A stretch of DNA of 17,183 nt from CAUZFZ01 sp963579025 (GTDB lineage: Bacteria > Planctomycetota > Planctomycetia > Planctomycetales > Planctomycetaceae). This document shows positions 6,801 to 13,053 of the stretch, piece after piece (position 1 is the stretch's first letter; each line of letters begins with the position of its first letter). The stretch is taken from positions 1 to 17,183 of the forward strand of contig CAUZFZ010000197.1 of NCBI GenBank assembly GCA_963579025.1, read 5' to 3'. A program made the position numbers and the translations under genes. The notes beneath the pieces were generated by a model. The model did not search any database, had not been told where the DNA came from, and worked only from the letters and a program-made list of their open reading frames with translations.

Positions 6801-7299
6801 GGCGATGGCTCAGCGATCGGTCGGTGAAGATGAACACGGGCGTCGCAAGGACTTCATCGGTCTTGTCACGAAAGCCGCTCGGCTTGCGGGACAGGGGGGT
6901 GGACTGGAAGCGCCGGAAGTGAACGGCCCGGTGACGCGTCCGACCGAAATCGAGTCGGGTGCAGCCCGCATCAAGGCCGGTGTGGATGGCAAGTACCGGC
7001 GTCTGTTGAAGAAGATCGAAGTCCGCGACGACTTCCGCCGATTCAAAGGGTTCCATGACTATGGCTACTGGGACGGAACTGAGTACGCCGGGAATACCGA
7101 CCTGCTGCCAGGCTTCTGGGTCTACGTGTACCCGCACTGGTACATCTGGGGTGAAGAGTTGAAAAAGCCAGATCCGCCTAAGCCAGAGACGCCAAAGCCT
7201 GGGCCACCAAAGTCGGACGCCGGGGCTGAGGCGGCTGACCCCGCTGCCGGTCAACCGGAAAAGACACCTGAGCCACCCAGCGGACCGGCTCCGGGATAA
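3841..7299 (+). CDS. Anti-sigma-like/YfbK-type von Willebrand A membrane protein
   Basis: This 1152-residue protein has a modular layout. Residues 1-75 are acidic and helical (DPRLTAFALGELDEQERAEF), like the N-terminal part of planctomycete anti-sigma proteins. A single membrane helix lies at about 106-124. Residues 260-430 are low-complexity Gly/Ser/Pro/Ala. A YfbK-type N-terminal domain starts near 530 (PDAYNEAYDRITENPFIRP). The VWA domain spans about 640-815 and has an intact metal site: DTSGS (Asp651, Ser653, Ser655), Thr719 and Asp749. The YfbK C-terminal (DUF3520-like) region spans about 830-1020. An aromatic-rich module follows (about 1051-1104: GFHDYGYWDG, FWVYVYPHWYIW), then a Pro-rich tail. 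The N-terminus should be cytoplasmic and the rest periplasmic. Following an ECF sigma gene, it may sequester that sigma factor and respond to an envelope ligand; this is inferred. The length is well above that of E. coli YfbK. Confidence 0.88.
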   Translation: MTSQFPASDFNPDDPRLTAFALGELDEQERAEFEQFLESSEEGREALSEIQETIGLLRDELVAEPAPSLTDAQRAAVAMASGAGGEIPTVQVATEATGTPVWRSWRGIVASVTTVTALCLVLQALPEPDPLLMGDAIGEATLPASAIVAHTAPRITQEDFAKDLQTEIAETQNVGSGQTASAATTATELARKTLIQAISAEKLASAEQPTSSRAGQSGGRRAIEVPRDRNTKEMDFSAKVAATQLPGEKVVGRDLGAGEINGDTGNIVRGYADRVRRRPAEPGRSSPGSDSSDDDKSSPPPVAASTSPSPSRVSAAGHSGVKSEQFGKQGNPSQAKNGGPTLTATAEPRPADPAAADSSGGAPQPGGQQRGQKGQLVGDKGKRGSGEGRSVAGIGGGGVAAKGDASPGAADRRVARPLPAQISAFPRGEAELTKSDRLRLATIRPEPGTGKPLGGKALKKTQQPAADAPVEESVPGFEVAATESRLKLKSPEEKALDELSDKVVKFYTGFGRESTRTSPKSESLTQLPRPDAYNEAYDRITENPFIRPIPLDTETSRSTFSVDVDTASYANVRRFLDQGQFPPKNAVRVEELINYFHYDYPQPEGEDPFSVSIEVNICPWQPRHRLARIGLRAKDLDEQQRPPTNLVFLIDTSGSMRAENKLPLVRASMNMLIRELTEDDQVAIVTYSNTADLRLATTSGAKKTEIGQVIDSLQAGGSTNGAGGIQLAYDTAVRKYIDGGANRVIICTDGDFNVGISEDDKLVELIQEKAASGVFLSVFGFGMGNLKDAKLEKLADKGNGQYGYIDSQGEAKKVFGEELTGTLYTVAKDVKAQVDFNAETVGAYRLVGYENRVMANRDFADDTKDAGDIGAGHTVTALYEIVPRAAILEQPGQEPLKYQGSKKKPAEPGDVTDPESAELFTLRLRYKLPDEEVSKLTGKDYPVQDIAIRGQAQAPTGDFVWASAVASFGMNLRESKYRGNFTFREVLAMAQRSVGEDEHGRRKDFIGLVTKAARLAGQGGGLEAPEVNGPVTRPTEIESGAARIKAGVDGKYRRLLKKIEVRDDFRRFKGFHDYGYWDGTEYAGNTDLLPGFWVYVYPHWYIWGEELKKPDPPKPETPKPGPPKSDAGAEAADPAAGQPEKTPEPPSGPAPG

Positions 7300-7308
7300 G
7301 GCTGACAG

Positions 7309-7830
7309 ATGATGACGCCACGCCGTTGTTTGCTGCACGTTGCGACCTGTTGCCTTGTGCCCATCATCCTGAGTGGGTGTACGACATCGAGCCGGCCGCC
7401 CGATGCTGATGCGTTTACCGGGAATACGGGCGGCTGCGGAGATTTCTTCGTCTTCCACACGTCGTCCAATGGCGAGTGGAGACTGACGGTCACTGTCAAT
7501 CGCAGGAAACTCCCCGGCGCAGAGATTCCCCAGACTCTCGACCTGGGCACAGACGCCAATGTCGTGCAGGTCGAAATGCTTCGACTGGGAGCCAACCCGA
7601 CCCAGCCCTGCACCTGTATCGCAGCCGACCCCCCGACTGATCGGTGGAAAGCCATCGCAGGTACTCTAAGCATCACAACACAGGATGCGGAGAACCCTCC
7701 AATCGCAGAGGCCTACCGGGTTTCGGTGACACTCGACGATGTTGAACTGAAGCACCCGGAAACGGGAGCCAGTTCAAGGTTGGAGACCGTCGAGATCACG
7801 AACATCATGGTCGGCTGGTATGCCGGCTGA
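7309..7830 (+). CDS. Small lipoprotein of unknown function
   Basis: A 173-residue protein with a lipoprotein signal: basic start (MMTPRRCLLH), hydrophobic core, and lipobox LSGC at about residues 21-24, so it should be lipid-anchored after cleavage before the Cys. The mature part is beta-rich and contains a CTC pair near residue 101. No known domain was recognised. The gene starts 9 bp after the VWA protein's stop codon, and its AAGG ribosome binding site (7298-7301) overlaps that stop, so the two are almost certainly co-transcribed and perhaps translationally coupled. A periplasmic accessory or ligand role for the VWA protein is plausible from this linkage but not shown by sequence. Confidence 0.75.
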   Translation: MMTPRRCLLHVATCCLVPIILSGCTTSSRPPDADAFTGNTGGCGDFFVFHTSSNGEWRLTVTVNRRKLPGAEIPQTLDLGTDANVVQVEMLRLGANPTQPCTCIAADPPTDRWKAIAGTLSITTQDAENPPIAEAYRVSVTLDDVELKHPETGASSRLETVEITNIMVGWYAG

Positions 7831-8163
7831 GATGTGTCGCGACTGCCAGCGGTATGAAAGATCCGTTGAACCAGGCCGGCGCATACGCCTCAAGTCGCCG
7901 TCTGTCACGCCAGGCTGTCCGCGTGCACGCCGCTGTTTCGTAGCTCAGCGCCCTTGGGCCGTTGTGCGGGAATTTCGCGGATCTCAGACGATTCACCGTT
8001 ACTTCCGGCGCCTATGCGCGTTTGATTCGAACTGTGGATCGGACGCCTCAAATTACGGAACTCGCTCTGAACGTTGACTTGCCAGGCTGAGATGTCAGAT
8101 TGAGATCTCTTTGTCACAGCATTTGTTCTGGTTTGATGCGTTCAGAATTTGACGAGGACTCCC
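7831..8163. other. 333-bp intergenic region, no gene recognised
   Basis: Short frames occur on both strands (for example 7820-8077 plus and 7905-8117 minus), but they are Arg/Ser-rich, lack ribosome binding sites and look like chance. No tRNA fold or T-tract terminator was found. A TTGACT hexamer at 8074-8079 could be a -35 element for kinase 2, but no good -10 box follows at 16-18 bp, so no promoter is called. The only clear signal is the ribosome binding site at 8154-8158. Confidence 0.5.
8154..8158 (+). promoter_or_regulatory. Ribosome binding site deciding the start of kinase 2
   Basis: GAGGA lies 5 nt before the ATG at 8164, in the context GAGGACTCCCATG. It supports this ATG over the in-frame TTG at 8149. 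Confidence 0.65.
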
Positions 8164-10599
8164 ATGCCGGACAATGCGGACGAAACTCAGGAAGAAGAAG
8201 CGGTCAACGTCGAAACTCCGTCTGTTCCCACTGCCGACGACACTCTGGAAGAACCAGCGGACAATGTCGTCATTTCGTCGGTCCCCAATGCTGACACGGA
8301 CGCACTCGATGAGACGATGGCCGAGCCCGGCGCGTCGGCCAAAGAGTCGGCTTCCGAGTTAAGCCAGTCTGACGGGGAGATGCCCAGTCATTTTGGTCGG
8401 TATGAGATCCGGAAGCTGCTGGGCAGCGGGGCGATGGGATCGGTCTATCTGGCGCACGACTCGCAGCTCAGTCGTGACGTCGCCTTAAAAGTCCCGCAGT
8501 TTTCTGCGAACGGTCCTGTGGACCTGATCGAACGGTTTCACCGGGAAGCCCGATCAGCGGCGACTCTCACGCATCCGAATATCTGCCCGGTGTATGACGT
8601 TGGCGAACACGAGGGCCGGCATTTTATTTCGATGGGCTTAATCGAGGGGCGTCCTCTGTCTGACTACGTGCAGACGGGAAAGCAACTGCCGGAGCGAAAG
8701 GTCGCCGCGATCGTGCGCAAGCTGGCACTGGCACTGCAGGAAGCGCACGATCACTCCATCATTCATCGCGACCTGAAGCCAGCCAACGTGATGATCGACC
8801 GTCGCAATGAACCCATCGTGATGGACTTCGGGCTGGCTCGGCAGACCGACGACCAGGTGGACGCCAAGCTCACCCGCGACGGTACGATTCTTGGATCGCC
8901 GTCGTACATGTCCCCGGAGCAGGTCCAGTGTGGAAAACTCGGCGCGGCGACCGACATCTACAGCCTGGGCGTCGTGCTGTACGAGTTGCTGACCGGTCGT
9001 ACTCCGTTTGAGGGTACGATCGCTGCTGTCATCGGCCACATCATGCAGACAGAGCCGACGCCGCCAATCGAACTGCGTCCGGATATCACGCCGGGAGTCT
9101 CAGCCATCTGTCTGAAGGCGATGGCGAAGAAAGTGGATGACCGATTTGCATCGATGAAGGAGTTTGCCTCAGCACTCGGAGCTTTGCTGAAGGGTGACGC
9201 ATCGGTTGTGGAAGCGAGTGTCGGCCTGGCGGTGGACGATCTTCGCGATACCCGATTCGAAGACCTGCAGAAGAAGAAGTCGCAGGCCACATCGCTGCTC
9301 AAGAGCGGACAGTTCCGCAGTGCGGTCGATGCTCTGGAGACGCTGATTGAATCGCCCGGTAAGCAGGGAGTGGAATTCGCGGAATGGGCCAGGCGGCAAC
9401 TGCCGAAGGCACAGGAGAAGTACGACAACGCCGCCGAAGAGAGCCGGTCGCTGTATCGTCGCGCAAAGAAGAGTTTTGAGTCCGGCGAGTACGAACGCAC
9501 GGCACAGCTGCTTGGGCAGATTCCGTCTGATATGGAAAACCGTGCGGTGGTCGATCTGAAAGCGGAAGCCAGCGACCTGCATGAAGAGGTTCAGACGCTG
9601 TCTGAAGAAGTCGAGCACGCCGTTCAGTCTGGATACGGTGCAAGCATGCTGCCCAGTGTTGAACGACTTCTGGAACTGAAACCGAACCATCGTCAGGCGA
9701 ACGAGCTGTACGAAGAACTGTTTTCCGCGAAGAACGCTCGACCGACGCAACCCGCGAGTCGGAAACGCCGCAACAGGAAAAAGTCTGCGGCAGTTCCCGT
9801 TCCCTGGCTGATTGGTGGTGGTATCGCCATTCTGGCTGCAGGCGTCTTACTCGCGATGGTTCTGCCAGACGGCAATGACGCCGATGTTCCGGCCGGGCAG
9901 CCAACATTCGCATCGTCCGGGATCGCTGACGATGCGCCGGCTGCGGACGTCGTCACTGGTGTTGTTGACCCGCCGGGATCGTCAGTCGCTACTGCGCCGC
10001 GAGCAACAGACAATGCGCAAACGCCGGTCACGCCGGAAACCATCTTCGCTCGCCTCGACACAAACGAGGACCAGCAACTGAGTGGGGCCGAAGTTTCACG
10101 CGTCATGTTGAAACGCCTCGACAAGAACGAGGACGGTGTCATCACCTTCGACGAGGTGAAGCTCGGCGAGCGGTTCAGGTTGGGACCCGACGATGAGCCC
10201 GGCGATTCCGATCTTGCTGGTGGACCAGAACCGGCCTACAGAGATCCCGAATTCGATAACCGGCCTGAGCCACCGCCCGATGGAGATGTGGGACCGCCTG
10301 GCGGTCCGCCCCGGTTCGGCCGGCTGGATGATCCGCCGGAAAAGATCTTCGACCGCGTCGACGGCAACAAAGATGGCTTTCTGGATCGCCAGGAAGTGCC
10401 GCGTAGCGTGATGGAGCGGGCGGATGCGGACCGTGATCGAAGTGTGACGAAAGATGAGTTCGTCGCGGCCATGCGCGAACACGGTCCCGGACTGTTCCGT
10501 CCACCAGCGCGACCGGAAGGCGACGATCGACCGGGTCCAGGACCGGGAGGACGCCCAGGCAGGAAAAAGGGCGGCGGACAGGGCGACGGTGGACAGTAG
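8164..10599 (+). CDS. Transmembrane Ser/Thr kinase with four C-terminal EF-hand loops
   Basis: An 811-residue Hanks-type kinase. After an acidic N-terminus (1-75), the catalytic domain (about 78-345) has LGSGAMGSVY (86-95), Lys109 (VALK), Glu128, HRDLKPANV with Asp203, DFG at 221-223, and SPE at 250-252, so it looks fully active. Residues 360-525 are charged, helical and possibly TPR-like. A basic stretch (SRKRRNRKK, from about 532) precedes one membrane helix (about 547-568). Beyond it lie two EF-hand pairs with 12-residue loops DTNEDQQLSGAE (632-643), DKNEDGVITFDE (653-664), DGNKDGFLDRQE (733-744) and DADRDRSVTKDE (754-765). All keep Asp1, Asp5 and Glu12; loops 1 and 4 lack Gly6. A Pro/Gly-rich tail follows. 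With the kinase in the cytoplasm, the EF-hands would face the periplasm and could sense calcium; this is inferred from topology. Confidence 0.9.
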   Translation: MPDNADETQEEEAVNVETPSVPTADDTLEEPADNVVISSVPNADTDALDETMAEPGASAKESASELSQSDGEMPSHFGRYEIRKLLGSGAMGSVYLAHDSQLSRDVALKVPQFSANGPVDLIERFHREARSAATLTHPNICPVYDVGEHEGRHFISMGLIEGRPLSDYVQTGKQLPERKVAAIVRKLALALQEAHDHSIIHRDLKPANVMIDRRNEPIVMDFGLARQTDDQVDAKLTRDGTILGSPSYMSPEQVQCGKLGAATDIYSLGVVLYELLTGRTPFEGTIAAVIGHIMQTEPTPPIELRPDITPGVSAICLKAMAKKVDDRFASMKEFASALGALLKGDASVVEASVGLAVDDLRDTRFEDLQKKKSQATSLLKSGQFRSAVDALETLIESPGKQGVEFAEWARRQLPKAQEKYDNAAEESRSLYRRAKKSFESGEYERTAQLLGQIPSDMENRAVVDLKAEASDLHEEVQTLSEEVEHAVQSGYGASMLPSVERLLELKPNHRQANELYEELFSAKNARPTQPASRKRRNRKKSAAVPVPWLIGGGIAILAAGVLLAMVLPDGNDADVPAGQPTFASSGIADDAPAADVVTGVVDPPGSSVATAPRATDNAQTPVTPETIFARLDTNEDQQLSGAEVSRVMLKRLDKNEDGVITFDEVKLGERFRLGPDDEPGDSDLAGGPEPAYRDPEFDNRPEPPPDGDVGPPGGPPRFGRLDDPPEKIFDRVDGNKDGFLDRQEVPRSVMERADADRDRSVTKDEFVAAMREHGPGLFRPPARPEGDDRPGPGPGGRPGRKKGGGQGDGGQ

Positions 10600-10607
10600 T
10601 AAGTTGA

Positions 10608-11660
10608 CTACGTTGTCGACTCCGCGGCCTGGATAACCTGCTCGCGGAGTTTGTCCTCGCCGGATAGGAAATGGGCGCGAATATCGAGCGCCAACAGACG
10701 CGATTCCTGTAGCCAGTCGGCGTCGATTTTGACGAGATCTTTGACCGTCGTGATCAGCCATTTCGTTCCGGCATCGGCCGCGCGGCGTTCGACGTCGGCC
10801 AGGTCAGATCGCGTGTAATGGTAATGATCCGCAAACCGGCGGAAGCCGCGGACATCCAGCCCGTGCTGCTCAAGCGTGCCGCGGAATGCATCCGGATTGC
10901 CGATACCGCAATAAGCGAATACCGGACCGTCAATTACGTCGAGCCGATGTCGCTCACCACCGAGATCGACGAGTGAATCTGGCTGGAATGCAATTTCGAT
11001 CGCGGCTGCCTCCGGTTTCCAGCGTCGCACTTCGTTCCAGATCTCGACCCGCGTTTCCGGATCGGCCTGGTCGGCCCGAGTCATAATCACGGCGTCGGCT
11101 CTGCGCAGACCACTTCTGGCTTCGCGGAGTAGTCCGCGTGGCAATACGTGCCCGTGTCCCCAGGGTTGTTTCGCGTCGATCAACACAATGTCGAGAGCGC
11201 GTGCCATGCGCCGATGCTGAAACGCGTCGTCAGCGACAACAACATTGCATTCGTTCGCTGAGACCACCTCTCGCACCGCTGCGACGCGATCCCGGTTCTG
11301 CACGTGCGGTACGTTTGGACAAAGTAGTTCCAGCACGCGGGCCTCATCGTTGCCGGATTCCGAAAGTTGCTTGTAGCCGCGACTGACAATGCCGGGGCGG
11401 GCACCCGCGGCGGCCAGCCATTCAATCAACTGCGCGACAACCGGCGTCTTCCCCGTCCCGCCGGTTGTCAGATTGCCCACGCTGATGACCGGCACGGGCG
11501 TCGTGTGGATCGGCCGCAGTCGCCAGTCGAACATCAGGTTGCGAGCGGACATTGCGGCGGAATAACCGCACGAGGCGACACGCAGAACAAAACGAAGCAA
11601 ACGCGAGCCAATTGAATGCGGCCCATCCGAGATCAGTTCCAGATATCGCTGCTCATTCAT
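10608..11660 (-). CDS. lpxK: Tetraacyldisaccharide 4'-kinase (lipid A biosynthesis)
   Basis: LpxK phosphorylates the 4' position of the tetraacyldisaccharide-1-phosphate precursor to make lipid IVA, at the cytoplasmic face of the inner membrane. The 350-residue length is normal for the family. Visible signatures are GNLTTGGTGKTP (62-73), an N-terminal Walker A loop with Lys71, SRGY (93-96), the DDAFQHR motif (144-150) where the family usually has DDGxQH, and RGLLREARSGLRRADAVIMTR (175-195). The start is the ATG at 11660; its ribosome binding site is poor. The stop codon is only 8 bp from that of kinase 2, tail to tail. It is the third gene of a likely minus-strand set after the GGT-family and unknown genes. 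Its presence implies lipid A and an outer membrane. Confidence 0.92.
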   Translation of the reverse strand: MNEQRYLELISDGPHSIGSRLLRFVLRVASCGYSAAMSARNLMFDWRLRPIHTTPVPVISVGNLTTGGTGKTPVVAQLIEWLAAAGARPGIVSRGYKQLSESGNDEARVLELLCPNVPHVQNRDRVAAVREVVSANECNVVVADDAFQHRRMARALDIVLIDAKQPWGHGHVLPRGLLREARSGLRRADAVIMTRADQADPETRVEIWNEVRRWKPEAAAIEIAFQPDSLVDLGGERHRLDVIDGPVFAYCGIGNPDAFRGTLEQHGLDVRGFRRFADHYHYTRSDLADVERRAADAGTKWLITTVKDLVKIDADWLQESRLLALDIRAHFLSGEDKLREQVIQAAESTT

Positions 11661-11719
11661 TGACGGGTCTATTCAGCCGGGGAAACGCATCAACCCGGAG
11701 CAACTCGCAACATCGTGGT

Positions 11720-13018
11720 CTATGAGGCCCATGACTCGATCAGTTCACCGAGCACGAACGCGCCGTGATGTTGCAGTGTCTGACCAACCAGGCTGCCTAT
11801 TCCAAGATCGCGCAGGCCGTTTGTGTAGTACTTCATCGAGTGGCCGAAGTGTGTGGGAACGGGGTCAAACGTCCGTCCAGACGGCCCGTCGTAAAATGTC
11901 GCCGGAACATTCAGCACGACGTGATACTCGCTGGACCGTGATTCGTCTGCGGCATTGTTAGATGGAACGAATGGACTGCCCATAGCATCCGATGCTGCGA
12001 CGATCGGGGCGGTGTCGTTGCCCGCAAAGACAAACTCGTCAAACCGGTTTATCACGGACAGGCGATTCATGCGCGGGTCGGTCTGCAACACTGTTGTGGG
12101 ACCAAGATTGACCACCAGAAACGAACGCATGGCTTCGTCCCGGACCGACTCCGATACACCGAGTTCAACTAGGATGCCATCGAGCCAGTGCCAGACTTGA
12201 TGAGCCACAACACACCCGACACTGCCACCGACCAGCACTAGCTGGCTGAGGTTGCTAATGATCTCCTCGTCGGGCAATGGCTTACCGTCCAACTGTCCGT
12301 CATATCGAATGAACCGTCCGGTGGGATGCGTTTCGATCTCGCCAACCATCGTGCCGAAGATTCGCTCCGCGGCCATCATCGAGGCGTGGTGCGTGAATGT
12401 TGGATCGAGGATCGCCTGGTTGCGCAGAGCCGGAGTTTCCTCTTCACTGGTGACCATGTCGTAAGCCACTGCAGCGACCTGTGCTGGCGAGGAACCATAG
12501 TCGGGCACCAGGCGGCTGCCGACCAGGTAAACCTGCGCCGACATCACATGACGCGCATTACCGAGAGCATCCTTCGTGGCCAGTTGGCCCAGGCGCGCAT
12601 TCTGTTCGGCAAACGCGCGACCAGTCGCGAACACGATCACTCGTGGCAGCGAATGATCGAGCTGAATGGGCTTCAGCGACTTTGTTGCAGGGTCACTGGT
12701 GTAGAAATGGCTTTCCCAGCCGACGCGATGGTGTTCCGTGAACTTCCAGGGAAAGTCCAGGCCGCCGGAGTCGTCCAGCGAGAATCCGTACTGTCCGGCA
12801 GCGAAGCGGGCGTACTCGACCATTCCGCGTGCTTTGCGTGCGTTGAGTTCCGACCAGAGCTCGCTCTGCGCAGCCTGTAGCCGGTCCAACCGATCTTCAC
12901 TCGGGGCGTGGCCATCCTGTGCGGCGGCAATCGTCTCGGCCAGCAGGATGTTGTACGCCGCATCCGGAGCGATTGTACCCAGCGGCAGATCGCGTGCGGT
13001 CAAGGGGGCGTTCGACAT
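11720..13018 (-). CDS. Conserved-looking protein of unknown function, 432 residues
   Basis: I do not recognise this family. The 432-residue product has no signal peptide or membrane helix and should be cytoplasmic. The N-terminal 90 residues are helical and charged (LDRLQAAQSELWSELNARKARGMVEYARFAAGQYGF). The remainder is mixed alpha/beta, with patches such as GWESHFYTSD, FTHHASMMAAERIFGTMVGE and LVLVGGSVGCVVAHQVWHW. His and Trp are frequent (THHAS, EHHRVGW, QHHGAF), which could suit metal or ligand binding but proves nothing. The start is well supported by AGAGGA at 13025-13030, 6 nt before the ATG. It begins 35 bp after the stop of the GGT-family gene and ends 59 bp before lpxK, all on the same strand, so the three may form an operon. 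Confidence 0.8.
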   Translation of the reverse strand: MSNAPLTARDLPLGTIAPDAAYNILLAETIAAAQDGHAPSEDRLDRLQAAQSELWSELNARKARGMVEYARFAAGQYGFSLDDSGGLDFPWKFTEHHRVGWESHFYTSDPATKSLKPIQLDHSLPRVIVFATGRAFAEQNARLGQLATKDALGNARHVMSAQVYLVGSRLVPDYGSSPAQVAAVAYDMVTSEEETPALRNQAILDPTFTHHASMMAAERIFGTMVGEIETHPTGRFIRYDGQLDGKPLPDEEIISNLSQLVLVGGSVGCVVAHQVWHWLDGILVELGVSESVRDEAMRSFLVVNLGPTTVLQTDPRMNRLSVINRFDEFVFAGNDTAPIVAASDAMGSPFVPSNNAADESRSSEYHVVLNVPATFYDGPSGRTFDPVPTHFGHSMKYYTNGLRDLGIGSLVGQTLQHHGAFVLGELIESWAS

Positions 13019-13024
13019 GGGAAG

Positions 13025-13030
13025 TCCTCT
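13025..13030 (-). promoter_or_regulatory. Ribosome binding site of the 432-residue unknown gene
   Basis: On the minus strand AGAGGA lies 6 nt before the ATG at 13018, in the context GAGGACTTCCCATG. Confidence 0.65.
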
Positions 13031-13053
13031 GCTTTGGTGCAGACCAGTAGAGA

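Noticed and set aside
6646..7458. Minus-strand open frame of 270 codons across the VWA gene end
   Set aside because: It is antisense to two supported genes, Arg/Ser/Val-rich, and lacks a ribosome binding site.
8074..8102. TTGACT as a sigma-70 promoter for kinase 2
   Set aside because: No acceptable -10 hexamer lies 16-18 bp downstream.
7820..8117. Short open frames on both strands in the 333-bp gap
   Set aside because: They have chance-like composition and no ribosome binding sites. A gttcgaa-like stretch near 8027 hinted at a tRNA T-loop, but no acceptor, D or anticodon stems could be drawn around it.
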